A stretch of DNA of 64,000 bases from Xylophilus ampelinus (lineage in GTDB: Bacteria > Pseudomonadota > Gammaproteobacteria > Burkholderiales > Burkholderiaceae_C). The DNA lies in the NCBI RefSeq assembly GCF_901875635.1, contig NZ_CABFMN010000150.1, positions 66,666 to 130,665 on the forward strand, written 5' to 3'. The notes under the pieces were generated by a model. It was not told where the DNA came from. It searched no databases and saw only the letters and a list, made by a program, of their open reading frames with translations. Of the stretch, positions 25,034-33,577 are shown in pieces; within the stretch, counting starts at the first letter, position 1, and every line of letters starts with the position of its first letter. A program made the position numbers and the translations under genes.

Positions 25034-26227
25034 TCAGTCCACGCCGTGCATCGCCAGGAGCGTCTTCATGCGCTGCACGGCCAGCTCGGGCTGCTGCAGC
25101 AGGTCGGCCGCATCGGCGAGCCGGAACAGTTCGGCCAGGTGCTGCAGCGAGCGCGTGCTCTGCTGGCCGCCCACCATCGTGAAGTGCGACTGGTGGCCGT
25201 TGAGCCAGGCCATGAAGACCACCCCCGTCTTGTAGAAGCGCGTGGGCGCCTGGAAGATGTGGCGCGACAGCGGCACCGTGGGCCCGAGGATGGCGTGGAA
25301 GCGTTCCACGTTGCCTTGGGCCAGTTCGCCCAGCGCGGCGCTGGCCGCGGGCGCGATGGCGTCGAAGATGCCCAGCAACGCGTCGCTCTTGCCGTGCGTG
25401 GGCTCGCTGCCGTGGCCGTCGCCCGCGATCAGCTCGGCGTAGTTGAAGTCGTCGCCCGTGTACATGCGCACGCCAGGGGCTAGGCGGCGGCGCATGGCGA
25501 TCTCCTTGTCCTTGTCGAGCAGCGAGATCTTGATTCCGTCCACCTTGTCGGGGTGCGCAGCGATGATCCCGAGCGCCGTGTCCATCGCGGCGTCGAGGTC
25601 GGTGGTGCCCCAGTAGCCTTCCAGCGCCGGGTCGAACATGTCGCCCAGCCAGTGCAGCACCACCGGCTGCCTCGCCTGGCTCAGCACCCGGTCGTACACG
25701 CGCTCGTAGTCGGCGGGACTCTTCGCCACACGGGCGAGCGCGCGGCTGGCCATGACGATGAGCTTGCCGCCCAGGGCCTCGATGGCGGCCATCTGCTCCT
25801 CGTAGCCGCGGATGACGTCGTCCACGCTCTTCACGGTGTCGATGTCGAGGTGGTCGGTGCCGCAGCCGCTGGCGACCAGCGCGCCGGGCACGTCCTTCGC
25901 GGCGTCGAGCGAGCGGCGGATCAGTTCCAGCGAGGTCGGCCAGTCCAGGCCCATGCCGCGCTGCGCGGTGTCCATGGCCTCGGCCACGCCCAGGCCCAGC
26001 GACCAGAGGTGGCGGCGGTAGGCGATGGTGGCGTCCCAGTCGACCGCGGCGGTGAGCCACGGATCGACGGCGGCCAGCGGGTCGGCGACGACGTGCGCGG
26101 CCGAGTAGGCGATGCGGTTGAACTTCACGCCCGCTGCGGGCTTCACGGGCGGCTGGCCGCGCAGCGAGTAGGGCGCGAGTGCGCGCTTGTCGGTGGGGAG
26201 GGTGAGGGTCAGGGCCATGACGGGCAT
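25034..26227 (-). CDS. DUF993 / dihydrodipicolinate-synthase-like aldolase family protein
   Basis: 397 residues from ATG 26227; an ATG nine bases further in (26218, MALTLTL) is an equally good start and neither has a strong Shine-Dalgarno. The protein matches the DUF993 group annotated as dihydrodipicolinate synthase family: PYSLRGQPPVKP, SAAHVVADPLA, VDWDATIAYRRHLWSLGLGVAEAMDTAQRG, VVLHWLGDMFDPALEGYWG, DGIKISLLDKDKEI (probable Schiff-base lysine in IKISLLDK) and MYTGDDFNY. It is expected to be a class I aldolase-type enzyme; its reaction is not established to my knowledge. It lies between the Gfo/Idh and TIM-barrel isomerase genes. Confidence 0.85.
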   Translation of the reverse strand: MPVMALTLTLPTDKRALAPYSLRGQPPVKPAAGVKFNRIAYSAAHVVADPLAAVDPWLTAAVDWDATIAYRRHLWSLGLGVAEAMDTAQRGMGLDWPTSLELIRRSLDAAKDVPGALVASGCGTDHLDIDTVKSVDDVIRGYEEQMAAIEALGGKLIVMASRALARVAKSPADYERVYDRVLSQARQPVVLHWLGDMFDPALEGYWGTTDLDAAMDTALGIIAAHPDKVDGIKISLLDKDKEIAMRRRLAPGVRMYTGDDFNYAELIAGDGHGSEPTHGKSDALLGIFDAIAPAASAALGELAQGNVERFHAILGPTVPLSRHIFQAPTRFYKTGVVFMAWLNGHQSHFTMVGGQQSTRSLQHLAELFRLADAADLLQQPELAVQRMKTLLAMHGVD

Positions 26228-26236
26228 CCGGAGAGA

Positions 26237-26298
26237 TTCAAGCCAAATCGGGCTGCAGCGCCCGCGGGGCGGGAGCGAGCAGCTATCAAATCTGTAGC
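26237..26298 (-). repeat. Dispersed intergenic repeat, 62-bp copy
   Basis: The minus-strand copy begins GCTACAGATTTGATAGCTGC and ends GATTTGGCTTGAA. It is the same length and order of blocks as the copy at 52386-52447: left palindrome, CTGCTCGC, G/C-rich middle with a GGGCGCTGCAGCC block, right end ATTTGGCTTGAA. It overlaps the last codons and stop of the Gfo/Idh gene (stop at 26286-26288), so the repeat provides that protein's C-terminal residues. Confidence 0.85.
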
Positions 26299-27449
26299 GT
26301 CGGAACGTCGATCCAGCGGCGCTCGCCCCAGCTCTGAAGCGCCGCCTCGACGAGTTGCACGCCCTTGGCGCCCTCGGGCAGCGTCCACCTGTACGGCGCG
26401 TTCTCGACCACGTGGCGGATGAAGTGTTCCCACTGGATCTTGAAACCGTTGTCGTAGACCTGCGAGTCCGGGATCTCCTGCCACTGGTCGAAGAAGTTCA
26501 TGGTCTGCTTGATGTCGGGGTTCCACACCGGGCGCGGCGTCGCCACGCGCGACTGGGCGCGGCAGCTCTGCAGGCCCGCGACGGCCGAGCCGTCGGTGCC
26601 GTCGACATGGAAGGTCACCAGATCGTCGCGGCGCACGCGCGTGACCCAGCTCATGTTGATCTGCGCGATCACCGGTTCGCCGTTGTGGCCCGTGAGTTCG
26701 ACCGTGGCGTAGGCCGCGTCGTCGGCCGTGGCCTCGTAGGGCTGGCCGGCCTCGTCCCAGCGCTTGGGGATGTGGGTGGTGCCCAGGCAGCTCACCGACT
26801 TGACCTCGCCGAAGAGGTTGTCCAGCACGTAGCGCCAGTGGCACATCATGTCCAGGATCATCCCGCCGCCGTCTTCCTTGCGGTAGTTCCAGCTCGGGCG
26901 CTGGATGGGCTGCAGGTCGCCTTCGAAGACCCAGTAGCCGAACTCCAGGCGCACGCTGAGCATGCGGCCGAAGAAACCGGCGCGACGCAGCATGTCGAGC
27001 TTGCGAAGGCCGGGCAGGAAGAGCTTGTCCTGCACGGCGCCGTGCTTCAGGCCCGAACCCTGCGCCAGGCGCGCGATCTCCACCGCCTCGTTGAGGTTGG
27101 TGGCAATGGGCTTCTCGCAGTAGACATGCTTGCCGGCGCGGATGGCCTGCGCCAGCAGCTGCGGGCGCATCTGGGTGGTGCCGGCGTCGAAGAAGATCGT
27201 GTCGTCCTTGTTGGCCAGCGCGGCCTCCAGGTCGGTGCCCCAGCGCTCGATGCCATGGGCCTTGGCCAGTGCCTCGATCTTCTCGGCGTTGCGGCCGATG
27301 AGGATGGGGTCGGGCATCACCTTGTCGCCGTTCGACAGCGTGACGCCGCCCTCGGCGCGGATGGCGCAGATGGAGCGGATGAGGTGCTGGTTCATGCCCA
27401 TGCGCCCGGTGACGCCGTGCATGATGAGTCCGAGCCGTTGTTGTGCCAT
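26286..27449 (-). CDS. Gfo/Idh/MocA-family NAD(P)-dependent oxidoreductase
   Basis: 387 residues from the ATG at 27449, preceded by GGAGGAACAC, an excellent Shine-Dalgarno; a longer upstream start is rejected. The N-terminal Rossmann domain has LGLIMHGVTGRMGMNQHLIRS. The family motif EKP appears in GKHVYCEKPIATNLNEAVEIA (catalytic Lys), and the C-terminal domain has GGGMILDMMCHWRYVLDNLFGEV (GG...D..H motif). It oxidises a sugar, cyclitol or related alcohol with NAD(P). The last few residues and the stop come from the dispersed repeat at 26237-26298. Confidence 0.92.
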   Translation of the reverse strand: MAQQRLGLIMHGVTGRMGMNQHLIRSICAIRAEGGVTLSNGDKVMPDPILIGRNAEKIEALAKAHGIERWGTDLEAALANKDDTIFFDAGTTQMRPQLLAQAIRAGKHVYCEKPIATNLNEAVEIARLAQGSGLKHGAVQDKLFLPGLRKLDMLRRAGFFGRMLSVRLEFGYWVFEGDLQPIQRPSWNYRKEDGGGMILDMMCHWRYVLDNLFGEVKSVSCLGTTHIPKRWDEAGQPYEATADDAAYATVELTGHNGEPVIAQINMSWVTRVRRDDLVTFHVDGTDGSAVAGLQSCRAQSRVATPRPVWNPDIKQTMNFFDQWQEIPDSQVYDNGFKIQWEHFIRHVVENAPYRWTLPEGAKGVQLVEAALQSWGERRWIDVPTLQI

Positions 27450-27484
27450 GGTGTTCCTCCGGAATGACGGGTGGCGTTCGCGCA

Positions 27485-28915
27485 CTAGACCAGTTCGGCG
27501 GCGCGCGCGAGGGGTTGAAGGTGGTCGAAGTCAGGGTCGGCCGCGTGGGCGAAGCCGGTGGCTGCGAGCAGGCTGACGAGCTGCAGCCGGCCTTGTGCGA
27601 TGGCCAGGCGAACCTGGCCGCCTTCGTGGCGGTACAGGTCGGGGTGCGCGGCGGCGAAGCGTTCGGCTTCGGCCCGAGGCGCCGGGCCGAAGCCGTCGAC
27701 GTAGTGGTGGCCGTTGCGCTCGCAGTGGGTCAGGCCGAGCAGCGAGGCCATCGCCAGGTCCTGCTGGACCGCCAGGCCGGCCTGGCAGGTGAGGTCTTCC
27801 GCCGACATGAAGAGCCTGCCGCCGCTGCGCTCGCATCGCGCGCGGTTGATCAGGGCCTTGTAGATGCCCTTGCAGCCCTTGCTCGACACGCCCTGCCAGC
27901 CCTGCGCGATGACGCGGGGGAAGGCGCCGAGCGTGCCGTCGCCCTCGTCCAGCAGCAGCGGCGCCGGCGCATCGACGGCGCTCAGCGGCGCGTCGATGGC
28001 CGCGTCGCGTGCCAGCGGCTGCTCGATGTAGAGCAGCGCATCGGGCCGCGCCGCAAGGCGGGGCAGGGCGCGCAGGCGCCGGCACAGGTCGGCCAGCGCA
28101 TCGACGCCCGCGTATTGCTCGTTGCCGTCGAGGCTGAAGCGATGCCCGGGCGCGATCGCGTCGAGCACGGCCAGCACCGCATCGAGGCGGTCGATGTCGG
28201 CCGCCGGGTCGCCACCGAGTTTGATCTTGAAGCTGCGATGGCCATAGCGGTGGACCACGTCGGGCAGGCGCACAGGCAGCGCCGCAGGGTCGGCGTCGGG
28301 ATCGGCATCGAGTGCGTCGAGCATGCCGACCGTGTGGCGGGCTTCGATCGTCGCCGCGGGTCGGCGGACGGCCAGCCAGCCGGGCCAGTCGAAGCCGGCG
28401 AGGTCGGGCGCGAGGGGCGAGCCGGCCAGGCCGGCGATGTTGCGGCGCAGCCCGTCCGCGATGCTGCAGCCCGCGGCGCGGCACAGCGCGTCGAGCACGG
28501 CGCGGTCGAGAACGGCCTGGCCGTAGGCGGCCGACAGCGCGGTCTCGTCGCGCTCGGCGGCGTGCGCCATCAGCGCCGTGTAGTGCCGCTCGAAGAGGCC
28601 GAAGGCGGTGGCCGGCGCATCGGCGCGGTAGGCGTCGATGGCGCGTGTGAGGCTGGCTTGCAGGTCGCGCACGTTGTCGGCATGGCTGCGCGCGGGGCGC
28701 TTGTCGAACCAGCGCGGCACCATCATCTCGGCGCTGAAGCCGTCGGCGCTGCCCAGGCCCTGCACCTCGACGGTCGCACGCACGAACAGCTGCGGGCAGC
28801 GCGTGAGCACGACGGCACCGAACTTGAATGGCAGGCGCAGGTGCATGTCGCGCACGCCGGCTTCGACGGCGCGCACGCGCAGCAGGGGCGCATCGGCAAC
28901 GGTGGCGGTGGCCAT
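27485..28915 (-). CDS. Enolase-superfamily enzyme (mandelate racemase/muconate lactonizing type), unusually long
   Basis: 476 residues, about 100 longer than typical members. The barrel motifs are visible: SFKIKLGG (KxK base pair), FSLDGNEQY (first metal Asp), YIEQPL (metal Glu), LLLDEGDGTLG (third ligand region) and GVSSKGCKGIYKALIN (second-side lysine). That combination is closest to the muconate-lactonizing-enzyme subgroup. The N-terminal capping domain is VRDMHLRLPFKFGAVVLTRCPQLFV. It abstracts the alpha-proton of a carboxylate for racemisation, dehydration or cycloisomerisation. The substrate is unknown. The gene is 35 bp from Gfo/Idh and 30 bp from the ABC ATPase. Confidence 0.87.
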   Translation of the reverse strand: MATATVADAPLLRVRAVEAGVRDMHLRLPFKFGAVVLTRCPQLFVRATVEVQGLGSADGFSAEMMVPRWFDKRPARSHADNVRDLQASLTRAIDAYRADAPATAFGLFERHYTALMAHAAERDETALSAAYGQAVLDRAVLDALCRAAGCSIADGLRRNIAGLAGSPLAPDLAGFDWPGWLAVRRPAATIEARHTVGMLDALDADPDADPAALPVRLPDVVHRYGHRSFKIKLGGDPAADIDRLDAVLAVLDAIAPGHRFSLDGNEQYAGVDALADLCRRLRALPRLAARPDALLYIEQPLARDAAIDAPLSAVDAPAPLLLDEGDGTLGAFPRVIAQGWQGVSSKGCKGIYKALINRARCERSGGRLFMSAEDLTCQAGLAVQQDLAMASLLGLTHCERNGHHYVDGFGPAPRAEAERFAAAHPDLYRHEGGQVRLAIAQGRLQLVSLLAATGFAHAADPDFDHLQPLARAAELV

Positions 28916-28945
28916 GGCGACAGGGGCGGAGGCTGCGGCGGCGCG

Positions 28946-29794
28946 TCAGTGCGCGTCGAGGTTGCCCTGGGCGAAGAAGTGGGCGCGCAGGGTCCGCGTG
29001 TAGGCGGCGAAGCGCTCGTGGCCCATCACGTCGAGTGGACGCGGGCGGGGCAGGTCGATGTCGTAGGTCGCGGCGATCTGGCCGGGCCGCTCGCTCATGA
29101 CGAGCACGCGGTCGGACAGGAACACCGCCTCGGGGATGCTGTGGGTGATGAGCAGCACGGTCTTGCCTGCGGTCATCCAGATGCGCTGCAGCTCGAGGTT
29201 CATCCGCTCGCGCGTCATGGCGTCGAGTGCGCCGAAGGGCTCGTCCATCAGCAGCACCGGAGGGTCGTGCAGCAGGGCGCGCAGGATGGCCACGCGCTGC
29301 TGCATGCCGCCCGAGAGCTGCCAGGGGTACTTGTGCTCGAAGCCCTGCAGGCCGGCCATGGCCATCAGCTCCTCGGCGCGGCGGCGGGCAGCCGCCATGG
29401 GCATGCGGCGGATTTCGGCCTGCAGCAGGATGTTGTCGATCACCCGCCGCCAGGGCAGCAGCAGCGCGTTCTGGAACACGATGCCGACGTCGGTCTGCGG
29501 CCCCTTGACCGTGTGCCCCGACAGGCGCAGGTCGCCGCCGGTGATGGGCAGCAGCCCGGCCACCATCTTCATCAACGTGCTCTTGCCGCAGCCCGAGGGG
29601 CCGACGACCGAGACGAACTCGCCGGCGCGGATGTCGAAATCCAGCGGCTTGAGGGTCTCGACCTCGCCCTCGCGGGTGCGGTAGGTCTTGCTGACGCCGC
29701 GGCCTTGGATGAGCACCTCGCGCAGGGACCGGTCGGCGGCGCGGGCGGCGCCGGGCGCATCGAAGGGAACGACGTTCGTGGGGACGGCACTCAT
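28946..29794 (-). CDS. NitT/TauT-type ABC transporter ATPase (SsuB/TauB-like)
   Basis: 282 residues from the ATG at 29794; a TTG in frame at 29824 would add ten residues. Walker A is GPSGCGKST, the signature is LSGGMQQRVAILRAL, Walker B is VLLMDEPFGALDAMTR, and the H-loop is LLITHSIPEAV; FQNALLLPWRRVIDNI is typical of SsuB/TauB. It works with the permease at 30876-31658 and the binding protein at 29833-30831. Confidence 0.93.
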   Translation of the reverse strand: MSAVPTNVVPFDAPGAARAADRSLREVLIQGRGVSKTYRTREGEVETLKPLDFDIRAGEFVSVVGPSGCGKSTLMKMVAGLLPITGGDLRLSGHTVKGPQTDVGIVFQNALLLPWRRVIDNILLQAEIRRMPMAAARRRAEELMAMAGLQGFEHKYPWQLSGGMQQRVAILRALLHDPPVLLMDEPFGALDAMTRERMNLELQRIWMTAGKTVLLITHSIPEAVFLSDRVLVMSERPGQIAATYDIDLPRPRPLDVMGHERFAAYTRTLRAHFFAQGNLDAH

Positions 29795-29832
29795 CGGATC
29801 GGGCTTGGCTGGGGGAACGGGCAAGGGTGTCT

Positions 29833-30831
29833 TTACTGCGGCAGGAAGTCGTTGGTGACCCAGTCGTCGGCCTTGCCGCGCAGCGACGCGTCGAGGCCGC
29901 CGTACTGCACCAGCAGGTCGAGCGAGGCGTCGATGTCCTTCATCGAGGCGCGCAGCGGGCGCAGGTTCTTGGTCTCTGCCGTGTGGTAGAGCGGTGTGGT
30001 CAGCTTGATGCCGATGATCAGCGTGTCGCGCTGGCCGGCCTTGGCGTTGGCCTTCAGCATGGCGTCGATGGCACCCTCGGGATCCTTCTCGGTTGCCTCG
30101 AAGGCCTTGGTGGTGGCGCGCATGAAGCGCTTGACCAGGTCGCCCTTGTTGGCGAGCGTGTCCTTGTTGGCGACGATGCCAGAGCTGACCATCTCGATGC
30201 CGTAGTCGGCGAAGCGGATCACCTGCACCGGCTTCTTGGTCGCGTCCTGGATCTTGATGTTCTGGTCCATCACGTAGCCGAGCAGCAGGTCGGCCTGCCC
30301 GTTGATGACGGCGTTGAGCTTGGTCTGCCCGTCACCGGAGACGACCTTGTAGTCGCCCTCCTTGAGGCCGGTTTTCTTGAGGAACAGCGGCCAGATCTGG
30401 CTCATCGAGTCGCCCGGCGTCATGGCCACCGTCTTGCCGACGATGTCCTTGGGCGTCTTGATGTTCTTCTCGGCCAGGCCCATCACCGACATCGGGCTGA
30501 CCTGCAGCGCCACGCCCACGGCCTTGACGGGCGCGCCCTTGGTAGCGGCGCGGATCATGGTGGGCACGTCGACGTAGCCGAAGGTGGCCGAGTTGGCGGC
30601 CACGGCCTGGATCGACACGGCCGAACCGCGCCCTTCCTGGATGTCGAGGTCGATGCCCTCGGCCTCGTAGAAGCCCTTGGCCTTGCCGATGAAGAAGGGT
30701 GCGTGTTCGCTGTAGACGTACCAGTTCAGGAGCAGCGTCACCTTGTCGCGCGTCTGCGCCATGGCACTGCTGGCCATGCCCAGGGCGAGGGCGGCGGCGC
30801 AGGTGGCGCCGATGAGTTTGCGTCGTTGCAT
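29833..30831 (-). CDS. NitT/TauT-type ABC transporter substrate-binding protein (NMT1/THI5-like)
   Basis: 332 residues with a Sec signal peptide (RRKLIGATCAAALALGMASSAMAQT) and a GGAG Shine-Dalgarno. The mature protein begins KVTLLLNWYVYSEHAPFFIGKAKGFYEAEG, the opening of the NMT1/THI5 fold used for pyrimidines, riboflavin, aromatic or sulfonate ligands. VGKTVAMTPGDSMSQIWPLFL is the second binding segment. The ligand cannot be decided; the neighbouring oxygenase and enolase-type enzymes suggest a carboxylate or heterocycle (inference). Confidence 0.9.
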   Translation of the reverse strand: MQRRKLIGATCAAALALGMASSAMAQTRDKVTLLLNWYVYSEHAPFFIGKAKGFYEAEGIDLDIQEGRGSAVSIQAVAANSATFGYVDVPTMIRAATKGAPVKAVGVALQVSPMSVMGLAEKNIKTPKDIVGKTVAMTPGDSMSQIWPLFLKKTGLKEGDYKVVSGDGQTKLNAVINGQADLLLGYVMDQNIKIQDATKKPVQVIRFADYGIEMVSSGIVANKDTLANKGDLVKRFMRATTKAFEATEKDPEGAIDAMLKANAKAGQRDTLIIGIKLTTPLYHTAETKNLRPLRASMKDIDASLDLLVQYGGLDASLRGKADDWVTNDFLPQ

Positions 30832-30875
30832 GCGTGTCTCCAGGTCGTTGTGTTGCGGGGAAAGAGAGAAGGGCG

Positions 30876-31658
30876 TCAGGCGGTGGCCTGCAGGTCGTGG
30901 CGCTGCGAGGCGTGCCAGGGCATGAGCCAGCGCTCCACCAGTTCGACGATGAGGAAGAGGATCACGCCCATCATCGAGAGCACCACCAGGGCGGCGAACA
31001 TCAGCGGCAGGTCGAAGGTGCCGGTGGCGCGCTGCAGCACGAAGCCCAGGCCGGAGTTGGAGCCGACGAATTCGCCGACCACGGCGCCGACCACCGCCAG
31101 CGTGACCGACACCTTCAGGCCGCTGAAGATCGCCGGCAGGGCCTGGGGCAGGCGGAACTTGAGGAAGATCTTCATCGGCCCGGCGCCCATGGAGCGCGCC
31201 AGGTCGATCACGTCGGGCTCGACCGACTTGAAGCCCTGCACCGTCGACACCACCACCGGGAAGAAGCCCAGCAGGAAGGCGGCGATGACCTTGGGCACGA
31301 TGCCGAAGCCGAACCACACCACGAAAAGCGGCGCCACGGCGACCTTGGGGATCGACTGCGAGAACACGAGCAGCGGGTAGACGAAGCTTTCCACCGTGCG
31401 CGAATACGCGATCCACATCGCGATGGGCACGCCGATGAGTGCGGACGCGACGAAGCCGCCCAGCGTCGCGTAGAGCGTCGGCAAGCTCTGCTGCAGCAGC
31501 ATCGACCAGTCGGTGCCGAGCTGCTTGATGACCGCCATGGGTGGCGGGATGAGGTAGGGCGGAATCTTGAAGACGCGCACCAGCAGGTCCCACAGGACCA
31601 GCAGGACCAACAGCAGCCAGAAGGGCCGCGCGGCGGGGTGGGTGATCCAGCGGGCCAT
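30876..31658 (-). CDS. NitT/TauT-type ABC transporter permease (SsuC/TauC-like)
   Basis: 260 residues, six membrane segments. The inner-membrane protein has the EAA-like coupling motif in DVIDLARSMGAGPMKIFLKFRLPQALPAIFSGLKVS, and FLLGFFPVVVSTVQGFKSVEP, typical of the BPD_transp_1 domain. It is the first gene of the ABC trio, 86 bp after the PhyH gene and on the same strand. Confidence 0.92.
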   Translation of the reverse strand: MARWITHPAARPFWLLLVLLVLWDLLVRVFKIPPYLIPPPMAVIKQLGTDWSMLLQQSLPTLYATLGGFVASALIGVPIAMWIAYSRTVESFVYPLLVFSQSIPKVAVAPLFVVWFGFGIVPKVIAAFLLGFFPVVVSTVQGFKSVEPDVIDLARSMGAGPMKIFLKFRLPQALPAIFSGLKVSVTLAVVGAVVGEFVGSNSGLGFVLQRATGTFDLPLMFAALVVLSMMGVILFLIVELVERWLMPWHASQRHDLQATA

Positions 31659-31744
31659 GTCAATGACGTCCGGCAGCCCGAAGGCATGGATGCGCCTCCT
31701 TGGCGGGAAGAGATGCGAGAAGCGATGAGCGTGGGGGCTTCATG

Positions 31745-32482
31745 TCACGAGACCTGGAACTTCAGGGAGTGGTCGTACGGCAGCGCGGGGTTGTCGAAGC
31801 TGTTCGCGTTGCTGACGAAGTGCAGTGCGCAGGCGCGGCGCCACTTGCTGCTGTGGTTGGGCCCCGACTGGTGGAAGGTGTTGCCGTGGTGGAAGCTCAC
31901 GCCGCCCTTGCGCACGGGTGCCGGCGTCATTGGCTGCTTGCCGAGGATCTCGGACGGGATCTGCAGGTTGTAGGGTTCGTTCTCGGGGGCGAAGTGGGTG
32001 TAGACGGGGCCGAGGTTGGTGCCGTCGCCGAAGTAGAGGCAGCCGTTCTCGAGCGTGGCATCGTCCAGCGCGATCCAGGCGGTGACCATGCCCTCCGGGT
32101 CGGCCGGGCCGAAGTAGAAGTTGTCCTGGTGCGCGGGCTTCGGGCCGCCGCCTTCGGGCGGCTTGAAGAAGATCTGGCTGAAGTACACCGAGACGCCTGG
32201 CCCGATCAGGGTCTCGACGTGGTCGAGCAGCCGCCGGTCGCGCGCCAGCGCCTGCACGGCGCTGCGGTGGAAGTGGGGGTTGTCCAGCTTGCGCAGCACG
32301 GTGCGCGCCTGCACACCGCCGTCGACGTACCAGGCGCGCTGCTCTTCGGGCAGGCCGGCGAGGAAGCTCTCGCCCCACTGCTCGATGTCGCGCACCACGG
32401 CGTCCATCTCGCCAGGCTCGAACACGTGATTGACGGTGAGGTGACCGTGGTGCCGGTAGTAGGCGACGTCGTGAGCGTCCAT
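31745..32482 (-). CDS. Phytanoyl-CoA dioxygenase-family (PhyH) Fe(II)/2-oxoglutarate oxygenase
   Basis: 245 residues. The Fe(II) facial triad is readable: HQD in KPAHQDNFYFG (HxD motif) and the distal His in FHHGNTFHQSGPN, followed by the 2-oxoglutarate arginine in SSKWRRACALHF. The strand FYFGPADPEGMVTAWIALDDATLENGCLYF is typical PhyH jelly roll. It hydroxylates an aliphatic or amino-acid-like substrate using 2-oxoglutarate and O2. It lies 23 bp after the Bug receptor gene, apparently in the TetR-controlled operon. Confidence 0.92.
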   Translation of the reverse strand: MDAHDVAYYRHHGHLTVNHVFEPGEMDAVVRDIEQWGESFLAGLPEEQRAWYVDGGVQARTVLRKLDNPHFHRSAVQALARDRRLLDHVETLIGPGVSVYFSQIFFKPPEGGGPKPAHQDNFYFGPADPEGMVTAWIALDDATLENGCLYFGDGTNLGPVYTHFAPENEPYNLQIPSEILGKQPMTPAPVRKGGVSFHHGNTFHQSGPNHSSKWRRACALHFVSNANSFDNPALPYDHSLKFQVS

Positions 32483-32505
32483 GGCGCAGGGTTCCCCGGG
32501 CGGCA

Positions 32506-33477
32506 TCACTGCTGGGCGGCGAGGCCGGCAGCTTTCACCACGTCGGCGTTGCTGGCGATCTCTTCCTTGATGTAGGCGTCGAACTGGCGCGGCTTGAGCG
32601 TCCAGGGGTCGGCGCCGAGCTTGGCGAAGCGCTCCTTGACCTCGGGCGACGCGAGTGCTTTTTCGACTTCGGCATGCAGGCGGTCGACGATCTCGCGCGG
32701 CGTCTTGGCGGGCGCCATCATCCCGATCCAGAAGTTGAACTCGGAGCCGGGCACGCCGGCCTCGGCGGTGGTGGGCACATCGGGCAGGGCGCTGGCACGC
32801 TTGGGCGAACCCACGGCCAGCGCCAGGAGCTGGCCATCCTTGATCTGGCCGATGACCGGCGCGATGGGCGAGAAGTAGTAGTCGACGCGGCCGGCGAGCA
32901 CTTCGGTCACCGCCTCGGCCGAGCCCTTGAACGGGATGTTGGTGGCCTGGATCTTGGCGGCGAGCTTGAACTTCTCGGCGTTCAGGTGGGTGGCGCTGCC
33001 CTGGCCGGCCGAGGCGAAGTTCAGGCTGCCAGGCTTGGCGCGGGCGGCGGCCAGCAGCTCCTGCAACGACTTGATGTTCTTCGCGGGCGAGATGACGAGC
33101 GCATTCGACAGCGAGGAAATTGGGGTGACGCCGGCGAAGTCGTTCACCGTGTCGAAGGGCAGCTTCGCGAAGGTCGATGGGCTGACCGTGTGCGAGGACG
33201 AGTGGATCAGGATGGTGTAGCCGTCGGGTGCAGCGGTGGCGACGGCTTGCTGGCCGATGGTGCCGCTGGCCCCGCCGCGGTTGTCGACCACGAGGGTCTG
33301 GCCCATGCTCTGGCCCATCTTGTCGGTGATGGCGCGGGCAATGATGTCGGTGGTGCTGCCCGCGGCGAAGGGCACGACCACGCGGATCGGCTTGCTCGGG
33401 TAGGCGTTCTGGGCCTGGGCGCCCAGTGTGCCCCCGGTCACGATGGCCGCAACGGCGGCCAGTGCGGCGATGCGCAT
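32506..33477 (-). CDS. Bug/TctC-family periplasmic substrate-binding protein
   Basis: 323 residues with a Sec signal peptide (MRIAALAAVAAIVTGGTLGAQAQ) and the Bug opening KPIRVVVPFAAGSTTDIIARAITD and VVDNRGGASGTIGQQAV. It has an AGGAGA Shine-Dalgarno and follows a strong promoter that overlaps a TetR operator, so it is the first gene of the long minus-strand operon. Its ligand is probably the compound degraded by that operon, or a co-inducer (inference). Confidence 0.92.
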   Translation of the reverse strand: MRIAALAAVAAIVTGGTLGAQAQNAYPSKPIRVVVPFAAGSTTDIIARAITDKMGQSMGQTLVVDNRGGASGTIGQQAVATAAPDGYTILIHSSSHTVSPSTFAKLPFDTVNDFAGVTPISSLSNALVISPAKNIKSLQELLAAARAKPGSLNFASAGQGSATHLNAEKFKLAAKIQATNIPFKGSAEAVTEVLAGRVDYYFSPIAPVIGQIKDGQLLALAVGSPKRASALPDVPTTAEAGVPGSEFNFWIGMMAPAKTPREIVDRLHAEVEKALASPEVKERFAKLGADPWTLKPRQFDAYIKEEIASNADVVKAAGLAAQQ

Positions 33478-33496
33478 GCTTGTCTCCTGTTCTTTT

Positions 33497-33550
33497 ATTC
33501 ACCAGAAAGTGAATTAAGGAATTCTAGGAAGACCGCCGTGGCGCCGTCAA
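33497..33550 (-). promoter_or_regulatory. Promoter and TetR operator of the Bug/PhyH/ABC operon
   Basis: On the minus strand, TTGACG (33545-33550), an 18-bp spacer and TAGAAT (33521-33526) form a near-consensus sigma70 promoter. The palindrome ATTCAC-CAGAAA-GTGAAT (33497-33514) begins about where transcription should start, so a bound protein would block it. The palindrome shares ATTCAC-N6-GT(G/T)AAT with the site in the tetR promoter at 34235-34252. Confidence 0.75.
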
Positions 33551-33577
33551 CGCGGCATGTCTTGGTAGATACCCGGG

